Shown here piece by piece: positions 21,827-32,123 of a DNA stretch of 64,000 nucleotides. This DNA is from Selaginella moellendorffii (taxonomy: Eukaryota > Streptophyta > Lycopodiopsida > Selaginellales > Selaginellaceae). Positions within the stretch are counted from its first letter, which is position 1, and each line of letters opens with the position of its first letter. Position numbers and translations under genes: made by a program. The stretch lies in assembly GCF_000143415.4 (NCBI RefSeq), contig NW_003314326.1, forward strand, positions 930,078-994,077. The letters run 5' to 3'. A model generated the notes under the pieces. That model had not been told where the DNA came from and searched no databases. It saw only the letters and a program-made list of their open reading frames with translations.

Positions 21827-24800
21827 ATGGCGCCGGCCGCTGGGAGCAAGAAGAAGACCAAGAGCAAGCGGTCCGGCGTTGGAATCGACTTCAAGGTAAG
21901 ATTTCCCTGGAATTTCACGATGATCGGCCTGCATTTTCGTGGATTTTGTGTAGAAAGTGAAGCACAAGGTTGGTCGGAAGATCCCTGCTCCTCAGAACGC
22001 GACTAAGGTCGAGTTTAAGTCGAAGAGTGCGTTTCTTCTGTCCTCTATGCTCTTCATTTTGCTGCTAAAATCCAGAGGTTTGTGTCGACAGAGATTGTTT
22101 TGCACGAACAAAGTGTGAAGGTGGACAAGGATGGATTGGCTGTGAACCAGCGGAACAAAACGCTGAAAGAGCTTCTCAATCAGATTGCTCATTACAATGC
22201 GAGAGTCCGGAAAGGCAAGCTTTTCTCTCTTTTTTTTCTTCGATGAGTTGGTTTTATATGTCGTGGTTTTCCTGGCAGACGCTTTGATGGGAATAAAGGA
22301 TTTGTTCTCGAGGCATCCCAAGGAGCTCGAATGCAATGCCATAACTACGATCCAGAAACTGACTTCTCGTTTTACTGATGGGGACAAAGCTGTGAGACAT
22401 GCGTTATTGTTGGTGCTACGAGAAACATTTTCCAGCGTTTCGAAGGTATGAAACTGTTGAAGGTGCTGCGAGTTCTCAAAACAAAATTTTTCTTGTGCTA
22501 CAGAGTGTTATGAAGCCCATTGTTTCCATAGTGATGGCTCACTTGGGGACTGCTATGACACATATGGCAAACGATATTCGTTTAGACGCGTTTGCCTTTC
22601 TCGATCTCTTGCTTCAGCACTATTCATCATTACTAATTCCTATGTACACTAGCCAGGTATGAGAGATTTCTCTTTTGATTCTCTTAACCCCCTTGATATT
22701 TAGATATTTGACCATTATAACCATTTCCTTGGTTTCGGTGGCTCGCATAACTTCGATCCAAATGCAACGCTTACGGTTGTAGGCAGCTTAACACGCGTCT
22801 TATCCGTTGTAAGCACTTCTGGCTCGTCCGACACAACTTGTACGATTGGAACGTGTCATAGGTGGTCGCAAAAGTACGACTTACAGACGCTGAGGCCGTT
22901 GCATGGGTACAACAGCATCGCTGCTGACATCTCAGAGAAATCTTTCGCTACAAGCTCTGTCGATTCTAGCGGTAAGATTCTTTGTCTTCATAATGCTTAA
23001 GTTGCATGTTCTAAGAGCAAACAAAACTGTTGTAGGTTCCGGCACGAAATGGATTGACATAAGCGCTTCATTAGTGGACGCCCTTCTAAAATGCTGGGCT
23101 GAACTGGCGCCAACCGTCTGCTCCAGTCCGTTGCCTGATGCCGTGAGCCTGGATTGCATGGTTTCAATAACCAGATGCCTATGTCTACTTTTTGAGTGGC
23201 TAGAACGCTCGCCGGAGAGTTGTCAGATGAAGATGGAGCTGAGACACAGGTTTCTTTTGCCATGCTCGAGTCGACTAATGGCCAGTTTTCCAATGTCAGC
23301 TCCTGCAGTTCGAACCATTGCCAAGGTTTGGGGCTGTTGGAGTATTGCTCGCATCATAACAACTTTCTTTCCAGATTGAAGAATGCTTGTGTGCACTCAA
23401 TGCCGGGATATGCGAGACGATCTTGCACTTTGTTGTTGCTGGATTGCACGACTTCGATTTTACTAACGTCCTGCAGTATTACGAGGGTGCTTTGCTAGGA
23501 AAGGTTTGCGAATTTTGTTATTGTTTGTCATTTTTTTCTGATCTTCGGTGCCATTTTGTAGCTGCTGTCGTTGTCCCTGTTCTCGTTTTCTGCGAGCCAC
23601 AACAAAGCATTGGATCCCTACATAAAATCCTTGCTAGCATTTGCTCCTCTTGTGTTTGACTATGCTGACATTAACTGGAAGTTCAAAGTGTTACAAGTCG
23701 GTAACGGTGAACTTATTTGTTTCGAAGACCAACCGTCTTGTCTTGCAGGCCATAACAAATGCTTTCGATCGCAGCACTCCAGAATCTAGTATTAAACTTG
23801 GATGCCTTACTGCAATGTCCAAAATTCTCCTTTCAGTACGTTCTTTCCCTCCCCCCTCTTTCTATTTTGTTATCGCTCTTATAAATTGATTTCACCAGGA
23901 AAGTCAGGACCGTAAAGAAACCCAAGCTCCCTCTGTTGCTGAGCAGTTCAGTAAGAAATGGCTGGTGTCATTTCCCAGGCTTCTTTGGGAGCTCAAGTGT
24001 AATCAACTTGCGTCTTCAAAGGTTTGTGTCAAGACGCCATTTAATCCCATTCGCATCGTAATGTTTCTCTTTCTTTTTTGCAGATTGTTCTAGAGATGCT
24101 ACTCCGCCTTGGAAAGTTTGCAGTAGCTGGCTCTACTTTAGCAACAGATTTTGGAATGCTTCAATCGGCAATGATACCGTTTTTCTGCACTGTGTTGCCA
24201 GCCAAGGAAACGCCAGGTTCCGTTGCGTCTCCTAAATCTAGCAAAGAAACTAACTTTTCACATTCCAGACAAGTATTTGTACGGTCCGTTTATTAAGCTT
24301 CCTAGGGACTGCCAAGAGATTGCGGTCGACGTATTGTACTACTTCAGCGGCTTCCAACCTTTCTTTCTCAAAGCACTGTTAGCTTGCTGTCTGTGTAAGT
24401 GCGCATTATGGCTTACATCTTCTAACCTGGAAAACCTCGACTCGCAGCTCCGGACATGGATCTGCAAACTTTGGTCCGTTTGTTGGAAGTGGTGCGAGTG
24501 TCCTTTGTTCAAGGTCGGGTTGAAGTTGCAAACTTTTTCAGTTTCCTTCTTACGCTGGTGGTGGAGTGCTCGCATGCACACGGTAAATATCTCCTTTTTT
24601 CTTTTCGGGCAATTTCTAACTGCTGATACTCTTTTCAGAAACTGCTGAAGAGAGAAAGAAACACTGGATAATACTGGGTGTGGTGTCCCGTAGCCTATTC
24701 CAGATTGGAGATATCGACGTAGTTATGCATTTGTTGGCCAAGCCAATGTCCGAACATCTGGTGCGTAATTTTTCACACCTGTTGCTGTTTCTAACAGTCA

Positions 24801-25429
24801 ATTACAGTCGGCTCGGCCTTCCCCAATGTTGTTAGCTAGTTCACTAAAAGTTCTGGCTACTCTGAGCCACGATGTGGAACATGTGGAGGTCCCTGAGTTG
24901 CTATTGAGCGTTCTGGTGGCGCAAACCGCGAGCTTTGCGGTTTCAAGACTTCTGGTATACACCCGCGTTTTATCATGTGTATGATAATATGAATTGCAGG
25001 CTAAAGACCAAATGGTGATGGTTATTGTTCGCAATGCGGTGGACTTAGTTTTCAAGAACAAGAGGTTTGCACAATCCTTGATGAAGGAATTAGCTCTGAA
25101 TCTCTCAGGTTCGTTTGTTATGTTCTTCTGTCTTACGGCTGAGTGTCTATTCTCTTCAGGTGGCAAAGATCAAGTTTATGCTGTGGGAGTTTTGACGAAC
25201 GAAATATGCAAGCAAAAAGCGATCCAGAAGCACCTCAAGTTTTCAGATGTTAGTGAGATATTTCGAGCAGTAAAGGTACGACTAGTATGAACTTTATGTT
25301 TCACATACACGTTGTTTTGTGTCGCAGACAATTTTGAAGGAGGCACGCATGGACCAAGCTAAGTCCAAGCAGCTTTTCCACTTAGAGATCAGCATCCGAG
25401 ATGCGTTTGGATCGCAAGTCCTAGTTTAA
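21827..25429 (+). CDS. IPI1: IPI1/TEX10-like ribosome biogenesis protein, 20 exons
   Basis: Exons: 21827-21895, 21954-22026, 22092-22214, 22279-22445, 22504-22656, 22704-22808, 22887-22971, 23036-23325, 23375-23503, 23562-23696, 23749-23835, 23899-24021, 24084-24216, 24269-24394, 24448-24582, 24639-24760, 24808-24954, 25000-25108, 25160-25275 and 25328-25429. They total 2529 nt, 842 aa, with all phases closing. The N-terminal Ipi1 signature is clear: KVKHKVGRKIPAPQNAT, KSK, IVLHEQSV, KELLNQIAHYNARVRKDALM and GIKDLFSRHP. ARM-like repeats follow. The yeast/human relatives act in the Rix1/PELP1 complex in 60S subunit maturation in the nucleus. Intron 3 has a GC-AG donor. Its stop codon overlaps the stop of the convergent clathrin gene. 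Exons 12-20 are the part copied three times downstream. Confidence 0.85.
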
Positions 25430-26334
25430 GCTGTGGCAAAGAGCTCGGGTATTCCGTGGCTTTTGGGAATCCTGTGCTTGAGCTTTAATATTATCTGCCG
25501 CATCCTGGAAAGGTCAGTCGATTTTCGGGGCTTGGCGATGGCGGCATCAGTTTTTTTCTTCTCCACAGCCGGCTTGGTGGAGATTAGTTCTGAGACGGCA
25601 CCCCAGTAATTTAGTGGTGCCCTCGCATGGAGCTCTTCTCGGGACTCCAACGATACCTGCATGAGGAAGAGAGGTCAGTTTAAAACATAAAATCTATCTT
25701 CTTGACGACCTTTTCCTTCTCACGATTTGCTTTTTTGCTAGCTTCGACTTCTGCGTTCCGTTTTGCAAAGAGCTCTCGTTTGTGCTCCTCGGCAGCGCAA
25801 AGAGTTTTTGCAAGCCTGTCCCTCTCGTCATTCTCCTTCGCTTCTAAAGCTTGCGCGTTTTTCCTGGCAAGAAACCGTAAGTGATTTTCTAAAAAGCTTC
25901 CTAGCGACTTACCTCTTCCATTCCAGGAATTTAAGATGCGATGGATCGAAGGTAGCTGTGGCGTTGCTGGTGCTGAAGATGTCCCGAGGATCATCAACGT
26001 CCTTTTTCTTTGTCTCGAGAAGATCGTGAAGCTCCTGAACGCCACTGATGGTGAAGGTCTTTTCGTTCAAGCCGCCGTCATCCTCGGCATCCCAGCGAGG
26101 ATCAAGATCAAACGCCTCGGTGAAAGAAGCCGTCCGAATTGCCTCTACTTCTTCACTCACCTGGATCTTCTCCTCGTGCCTGTGCAACACGCTGATTGAA
26201 GGCGCTGCTCGCGACTGCTTCTCAAGGACAGCGTACGTATCTTCCATGCATACGCTCGCCACGGTTGTGACAGTGATGCTCTCAAAGCTGTGACAGGCAG
26301 ACGGCGGTGCTCGTGGATCGAACTCGCCATCCAT
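25426..26334 (-). CDS. CLC: clathrin light chain, copy 1
   Basis: Exons 25913-26334, 25710-25863 and 25426-25656 give 268 aa, near the usual plant length. The core is a charged coiled coil: KENDERDRLAKTLCAAEEHK, then RELFAKRNAEVEASKKANRE. It is followed by NYWGAVSELI and the strongly conserved plant C-terminal block STDLSRMRQIILKLKHRIP. The N-terminal exon is acidic and variable, as is normal. Clathrin light chain binds the heavy-chain hub and regulates coat assembly at the trans-Golgi network and plasma membrane. The stop codon TAA overlaps the IPI1 stop in a shared TTAA. Confidence 0.85.
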
Positions 26335-26465
26335 CGTAGCGTTTTCTACTCACTCAAACAGCTCCTCCTCCCGCGGCCAAAAAGAAAACTGAATGTCTTT
26401 CTTGGCATGTTGGGCGAGGGAGAAGCTGATTAACGATATTAAATGGAAAGATAAACAACAATGAC

Positions 26466-28124
26466 TTAGTCCGTGGCATGTTCTTTGTTATGAAACCATT
26501 CTCCCTTGTCAGATGACAGTATAGCCTCGTAAATACGAGTATCCTTCTCGAGCATGCCCAGGTCCTCTTTAGTCAAGTTGGAGATCACCTTCTGGAAAGT
26601 GGATTCATCCATGAACCATATCCAAGCTGCCACCAGCCCAACTACAAAGTCGATGAGCTTTGACTCGGCACCAATAACCTCAGGGACAATCCCGGACAGG
26701 TCGATAGTGCTCTGCTTGTTCTTGAGTTTGCTGAAGTCCACCCTACTCAAAAACTTGTTCATGATATCTGACCTCGGAACGTTCATACTGAAGACTGTTC
26801 TAATAGGACCAGCAACTGATTCATATCCAGCGACAGCTTCAAGCTCGCCTCCATCTAATGACACCTGTCGCCTCTCAATGAAAATCCTGTGAAAGATATC
26901 TGCAGGATCAAAAGCATAGCTCCGGTAAACTCTCGGATTCCTCCACCACTCTAAGAATGTCCAGGCGGCTTTGGCTTTGATCATGTCGTCGCTTCCGTGA
27001 ATAATGGATCTGATTAGATACTCGGATGCTTGCTTGGAAACTGCTTCACGAGGAAGGAAGCCCACTGGTGCTACTCTGACAATGTGGTCCAGGAATTTGA
27101 TTACGTCACCGTCCACAACCGCCAAAGGAATTATTCCAAATTCTCGCACAGCTAATACGAAGTTGTGTAACTGACCTGGTGTTAATACAACCTTTGCTAG
27201 AATCTTGTTTGCAGTATGCCTTGCTCCTTCATGATATGATGTTTCGAGAACAATGAGCTGAATCATGCATTTGATACTTGCGAAGGTTCTAGCTTCATCA
27301 GGTATGTTCCAGCAAAGGAGCTCCAGTAAAGTCCCGTGATCGGAGCTGCATTCTTGGTCTTCATCCAAAAACCAATTGATGATGTAAGTGAAAAGATTTA
27401 CACCTAATGCTTTACTGAATCCCTCTCTCATAAACGCCTCATGTACACGTGGGCCAACATGGACGGCAAGTATATGCGCTTCAGGGTCCTCCTCAATATT
27501 TATCAGCCACAACACGAGGGAGTCCCAACCCAGTAGTTTGACCGCCAAGAAAACTGATGACTCCACCAAAGTCAGAATGTAGAACAGCCTCATCCCATAC
27601 ACAAAGTTGGCCACCTGACCTGCATCCGACGACGAGATGCGTTTGTAGTCTCCTGACTCGAGCCGAGCAAGGGAGAAACCAAATGTTACAGCTGCACTAC
27701 ACACTTGGAGCCCATGGAATATCAGATGTATGGACAGGTCCTTTATCATTTTTGTCACCTCCATCCCATAGCGAATGCGACAACCTAGGAAAACGCAGTA
27801 CAATGGAGAGGTAAGTATCCCTCCCCAGGTACTTTCCTGGAACCTAGCGGCTACTACGTAATCAACATTCTTGCTGACTAGGAACACTCGCACACCTTCT
27901 GAAAGCAGCAGACCAGAAATGAGCTTGAAATCGTAGGGCTTGAGCTGAGAGACATAACCCCCCAGCAAGACCACTGTGGCACCCACGAACGCTATTTGCC
28001 CTATGTATGTTGCACCCTGCTCCAAGGCTGCCAATACGAGAGCCACATATTTCACTTGCACTGACAGACTCACCAATCTCTGAGCTCTCGCTCTCAACTC
28101 AACGTCCATTTTTATTTTGGCCAC
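26466..28124 (-). CDS. multi-pass membrane protein of unknown family, copy TM1
   Basis: Intronless, 552 aa. The N-terminal third has several hydrophobic segments: YVALVLAALEQGATYIGQIA, FVGATVVLLGGYV, LISGLLLSEGVRVFLV, LIFHGLQVCSAAVTFGFSLA and LFYILTLVESSVFLAVKLLG. The middle and C-terminal part is soluble and helix-rich (ARTFASIKCMIQLIVL, HTANKILAKVVLT, AAWTFLEWWRNP), perhaps ARM-like. A last hydrophobic patch, FVVGLVAAWIWFM, lies near residue 515. I do not recognise the family. Unlike the other copies, the first residues (MAKIKMDVELRARAQRL) replace the MENDTAI leader, so the 5' end has been altered. The frame is intact. Confidence 0.75.
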   Translation of the reverse strand: MAKIKMDVELRARAQRLVSLSVQVKYVALVLAALEQGATYIGQIAFVGATVVLLGGYVSQLKPYDFKLISGLLLSEGVRVFLVSKNVDYVVAARFQESTWGGILTSPLYCVFLGCRIRYGMEVTKMIKDLSIHLIFHGLQVCSAAVTFGFSLARLESGDYKRISSSDAGQVANFVYGMRLFYILTLVESSVFLAVKLLGWDSLVLWLINIEEDPEAHILAVHVGPRVHEAFMREGFSKALGVNLFTYIINWFLDEDQECSSDHGTLLELLCWNIPDEARTFASIKCMIQLIVLETSYHEGARHTANKILAKVVLTPGQLHNFVLAVREFGIIPLAVVDGDVIKFLDHIVRVAPVGFLPREAVSKQASEYLIRSIIHGSDDMIKAKAAWTFLEWWRNPRVYRSYAFDPADIFHRIFIERRQVSLDGGELEAVAGYESVAGPIRTVFSMNVPRSDIMNKFLSRVDFSKLKNKQSTIDLSGIVPEVIGAESKLIDFVVGLVAAWIWFMDESTFQKVISNLTKEDLGMLEKDTRIYEAILSSDKGEWFHNKEHATD

Positions 28125-28683
28125 TCTACAGCTATGTCACAGCTCACAGCGATGTACACCAACGCAATTACAAGCAGGGAGTTGGGAAGGTGTCGTAAAC
28201 TAATATAGCACATGAAAGCACCATTCCCTTGAGTATGAGACAATGCAAGCAAAGCATAATGTAACAGGACAGTGCGGCTTGGAGTTTTGAGGGGAAAAAA
28301 AACACAAAACGTTTCCTGGGCATCTTATTTTACAAGGTTGCTGCTCAGCATTAGATACTTCACTAGTTTGAAATCTAGGCAAAGGAGATTCAAGGCTCAA
28401 AAGACTAGTTTGAAATGCAGGCAAAGCAGATTCAAGACTCACATCATCAACTATGTGTAATGAAAACATCAATTATGTTGACTAATACCATATAGATCTC
28501 AACATAGTCTTCGCAAAGACTGTTAGCTGGAAGGACGTGTAAGCTTTACAAGCCTTTATCGCATACCATCTTCTCTGGTTCAGCGCTTACGTTCCAGAGG
28601 AGTTCGAAACCCTTGAGAAGCTCTTCGAGTTCTCAAATATTTGGAGCAGTAAAAGTGTGAGCCAACGAAATGTCACAAGCGTA
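28125..28683. other. intergenic spacer with 42-bp minisatellite remnant
   Basis: Spacer between TM1 and MT1. Two diverged units of a 42-bp repeat beginning GTTTGAAAT lie at about 28365-28440. The rest shows no coding similarity. The equivalent spacer recurs in the other blocks at 33900-34450, 51010-51310 and 58290-58770. Confidence 0.6.
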
Positions 28684-29794
28684 TCACTCTCCATTGAGAA
28701 TGATTTTGTAAATCACAGCGCTGTAAATGCCATCACCTGGGCTGGTTCTCGACTCTTCCACCTCGCGCAACTCCAGGTTGTGCTCAGATGCCTCGTTAAA
28801 GAATGCTCGATCAGTGCTGAAAAAAAGAAACAAAAGATTCAAGAAAACACAAAAAGAGAAGCGAAGTGACCTTTGTATGCGAGAGATGTAAGCAAGAAAA
28901 AACTTGCGGCAGTGGTGATGTTGCAAAAGCTTGTTGACAGTCCTGAGTAGCGGAGGAATGTTGCATTGCTGGTAGCGTGATAGGATCTGTTCAAGGAGAA
29001 ACTTGGAGTCAAAAAGCTTCCATCAAAAGGATATAAATGTCGGCTCCAAGGATGTAGTCAAATCCCTCCGGATGCTTGTCAAGGATGAGAGAGAGCTGTT
29101 CTTCATTCCCCCACTCAAGCTTTTCACAGGCAATCCCTGCAATGAGGAAAAGAAAAAAAAACAAACGAGATCTCTCATATATCAGTGAGAAAGAACCCAC
29201 GTGATAGCAACGCCGTGTCCTGCTGAAGCGCCACGTTTTTCCTCATGATCTAGCAGCGATCCCCAAACTTGTTTTAAGAAACCATGCATGAAAATTCCTG
29301 CCTTTAAAACGGTGTCATTGTGATCAGTCATGACGACTTGGCGGCAGCCAATCCTTCCACACAAAAGGCCAGTCACTCCTACAAACCATGAAAAAAAACA
29401 AGTGTTAGAAAAAAAAAAGAGAGAGAAAGAAGAGAAAACCATGCGAAGAACTTCATACCAACACCAGAGCCCAGCTCAATGATCGAAGCTCCTTGAAAAA
29501 TTTGGCTATGATCCACAATGTAATTGAGGAGAAGCTCGGTGCCAGGCCAGATTATCTGGCCAGTGAGGTCGTAATCCGCTGCGAGCTATCGCATTGAAAG
29601 AGAGGAACCGAGAGAGAAAGAACACACTCACTGGAAGAGCATTGTAGGCTGAGCACAGGAATCTCGTGATGGCCGATGGAAATGCGCTGCTCAACGTAGC
29701 TAGCAGTGGATGATAGAATCGATTAAATCCTAGTAGCTTACTTCTCGTCCAGGAACAGCGATCCAATACCTCCTCCATAGTCGTCCTCGTCCAT
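28684..29794 (-). CDS. family-16 (METTL21-like) methyltransferase, copy MT1, with a U12-type AT-AC intron
   Basis: Start MDEDDYGGGIGSLFLDE at 29794. Assigned exons: 29742-29794, 29632-29699, 29459-29578, exon 4 from 29378 (3' end unresolved), 29035-29136, 28871-28976 and 28684-28816. Key motifs: DYDLTGQIIWPGTELLLNYI; SAM motif I IELGSGVGVTGLL; MTDHND (acidic loop); EKLEWGN; FDYILGADIC (motif after strand 4); RTVNKLL and KFFLAYISR. These match class I seven-strand protein-lysine methyltransferases of the METTL21/FAM86 group. The intron after GADI starts ATATCCTTTT and ends CAC with CCTTGAAC upstream, a U12-type AT-AC intron. It is divergent from PPR1 by about 54 bp. Substrate unknown. Confidence 0.75.
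28977..29034 (-). other. U12-type AT-AC intron in MT1
   Basis: On the minus strand the 5' end reads ATATCCTTTT, the U12 5' splice consensus. CTCCTTGAAC fits the U12 branch-point consensus and lies about a dozen bases before the terminal AC. Removing these 58 nt joins GCCGACATTT to GCTACCAG in frame, restoring GADICYQQ. No GT-AG alternative fits. The same signals exist in MT2, MT4 and MT5. Confidence 0.8.
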
Positions 29795-29848
29795 CGCATG
29801 AGCCCTAAGAGAATAAGAATCTTAGTAAAGCCCTAGGGGCTAGGGTTT
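29795..29848. promoter_or_regulatory. bidirectional MT/PPR promoter
   Basis: Only 54 bp separate the MT1 and PPR1 start codons. CTAGGGTTTATGAATG is the telo-box plus the first PPR start. The arrangement recurs in blocks 2, 4 and 5 (block 2 has GGGTGT instead of GGGTTT). Confidence 0.5.
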
Positions 29849-29852
29849 ATGA

Positions 29853-31844
29853 ATGGCGGCAAGATTTGGATGCTCGCGCATTGCCCGGCTATCGCGCATT
29901 GCCCAGGTACCCAGCCGCGCCAGATCGATCGCCACGCTGCAGGTAGCTCAGGAATCTACCGAGGATGAGGGGGACGATCTTGCCGCTTGCTCCAATGCGG
30001 GCGTCTGGAGCTACAGGGATTTCGCGCAGATGCTCCACTCTTCCTCCTCTTCCAGTCATTCGATCGAGGCGGCGGTGGGCAGGCTACGCCGGGAAATCTC
30101 CACTGACGCCGTGGTGAAGATCTTCCAGTGCCTCAAGGACGCCGATCTCGCCTGGGAGCTCTTCCAGTGCCTCTCCTCCCCTCGATTCGGCTTCCAGCAC
30201 AGCGTCCACACGGGGAACGCGCTCCTGGATGTGTTTGCCAGAACCAAGCGCCACAGGGAGGCCGGGAATCTCCTCAAGAACGAGCTCGCGACGACATTTC
30301 TGCCGGATGTGGAGACCTGGAACGTCCTCATCACCGGCTACTGCCTGGCTCGCGAGCCCGAGGAGGCATTCGCGGTTATTAGGGAGATGGAGGAGGATTA
30401 CGGCGTGGCGCCGTCGCTCAAGACCCACAATCTCGTCCTCCACGGCCTGTGCAAGTCGGGCAAGGTCCTCGCGGCGATGGATCACTTCGAGACGGTGAGG
30501 AGATCCATGCCGGTGAGTGCTGCGACGTTCTCGATCCTCATCAATGGCCTCGTCAAGGCAGGTATGATGATCCAGGCTCACTCCCTCGCCCAGGAGACCA
30601 CGACCAATGGCTGCACGATCGACATCCACACGTACACCGCCATTGTGGATTGGCTCGCCAAGAACAAGAAGATCCAAGATGCCGTGGCTCTGATGGAGAA
30701 GATCACTGCCAATGGGTGTACTCCCACCATCGCCACCTACAACGCTCTCCTCAATGGTCTTTGCAAGATGGGACGGCTCGAAGAAGCCATCGATCTCCTT
30801 CGCAAGATCGTCGACAATGGCTGCACACCGGACGTGGTCACTTACACCTCGCTCATTGATGGCCTCGGCAAGGAGAAGCGATCCTTCGAAGCTTACAAGC
30901 TTTTCAAGGAGATGGCTTTGCGGGGACTGGTTCTTGACACCGTCTGCTACACTGCTCTCATCCGGGGACTCCTCCAGGCCGGGAAAATCCCGCAAGCTTC
31001 CTCGGTCTACAAGACAATGACGTCCCAAGGCTGCGTTCCAGACGTGGTAACACTCAGCACCATGATCGACGGCCTCTGCAAGGCTGGGAGGATTGGAGCG
31101 GCAGTCCGGATCTTCAAGTCGATGGAAGCTCGAGGCCTGGCTCCAAACGAGGTGGTGTACAGCGCTCTCATCCACGGCCTGTGCAAGGCCAGGAAGATGG
31201 ACTGTGCGCTGGAGATGCTGGCCCAGATGAAGAAGGCGTTTTGTACCCCGGACACCATCACTTACAACATCCTCATCGACGGGCTTTGCAAGAGTGGCGA
31301 CGTTGAGGCAGCACGGGCCTTCTTCGACGAAATGCTCGAGGCCGGATGCAAGCCCGACGTTTACACGTACAACATTCTCGTATCGGGGTTCTGCAAGGCC
31401 GGGAACACCGACGCTGCCTGTGGAGTCTTCGACGACATGAGCTCTAGCCACTGCTCGCCAAACGTTGTCACCTACGGGACTCTCATCTCCGGCCTCTGCA
31501 AGCGCCGCCAGCTGACCAAGGCCTCTTTATACTTCCAGCACATGAAGGAGAGAGGCTGCCCTCCGGACAGCTTCGTCTACAGCAGCTTGGTGGACGGGCT
31601 CTGCAAGTCGGGGAAGCTCGAAGGTGGCTGCATGCTCTTTGACGAGATGGAGAGGAGCGGTGTTGCAAACAGCCAGACGCGGACCAGGCTGATCTTCCAT
31701 CTCTGCAAAGCGAACCGGGTCGACGAGGCCGTGTCGCTTTTCAACGCCATCAGGAAGGAAGGAATGCCGCACCCTTACGCCTACAACTCGATAATCAGCA
31801 CGCTCATCAAGTCGGCAAAGGTGAACCCGTGTACCAGGAGATGA
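29853..31844 (+). CDS. P-class PPR protein, copy PPR1, C-terminally truncated
   Basis: 663 aa from MAARFGCSRIARL; an Arg/Ser-rich, acid-poor N-terminus suggests mitochondrial import. About 16 pentatricopeptide repeats follow, for example TYNALLNGLCKMGRLEEAID and TYTSLIDGLGKEKRSFEAYK. All are P-type; no E, DYW or SMR domain is seen. P-class PPRs bind organelle RNA one base per repeat and stabilise, process or help splice it. Compared with PPR5, an 11-bp deletion after AAGGTGAAC (about 31823) shifts the frame and ends the protein at CTRR, losing about 74 residues with the last repeats. The missing region is still visible to about 31990. Function may be reduced. Confidence 0.8.
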   Translation: MAARFGCSRIARLSRIAQVPSRARSIATLQVAQESTEDEGDDLAACSNAGVWSYRDFAQMLHSSSSSSHSIEAAVGRLRREISTDAVVKIFQCLKDADLAWELFQCLSSPRFGFQHSVHTGNALLDVFARTKRHREAGNLLKNELATTFLPDVETWNVLITGYCLAREPEEAFAVIREMEEDYGVAPSLKTHNLVLHGLCKSGKVLAAMDHFETVRRSMPVSAATFSILINGLVKAGMMIQAHSLAQETTTNGCTIDIHTYTAIVDWLAKNKKIQDAVALMEKITANGCTPTIATYNALLNGLCKMGRLEEAIDLLRKIVDNGCTPDVVTYTSLIDGLGKEKRSFEAYKLFKEMALRGLVLDTVCYTALIRGLLQAGKIPQASSVYKTMTSQGCVPDVVTLSTMIDGLCKAGRIGAAVRIFKSMEARGLAPNEVVYSALIHGLCKARKMDCALEMLAQMKKAFCTPDTITYNILIDGLCKSGDVEAARAFFDEMLEAGCKPDVYTYNILVSGFCKAGNTDAACGVFDDMSSSHCSPNVVTYGTLISGLCKRRQLTKASLYFQHMKERGCPPDSFVYSSLVDGLCKSGKLEGGCMLFDEMERSGVANSQTRTRLIFHLCKANRVDEAVSLFNAIRKEGMPHPYAYNSIISTLIKSAKVNPCTRR

Positions 31845-32123
31845 CTCGCTGGTGGAGGCCCGATCGCGTCACCTACAACGCACTGCTCAATGGGATGATC
31901 ACAGCAAACAGGATCGACAGAGCTCATTTTTATTACCTGGAGATGACCGGCAGAGGCTACGTTCCTCCCATGTCCATACTGACGACTGACTGAAGGAGCA
32001 AGCTTGATACTCAGTGTTGTTGGCTGTGACGTCGATCTCCAGATGTGGTACCAATGCCTGTGTACAGTACATATTGTATTTGTGAATTACAAGAACTTCG
32101 TGTTAGAAAATGGTGGTTACTGG

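Noticed and set aside
30084-31451. Long open frame (455 codons) antisense to PPR1, with similar ones opposite PPR4 and PPR5 (52779-53846, 60231-61322)
   Set aside because: Mirror effect of the PPR codon pattern in GC-rich DNA. It has no family resemblance, is broken in PPR2 and PPR3, and changes only as the PPR strand changes.
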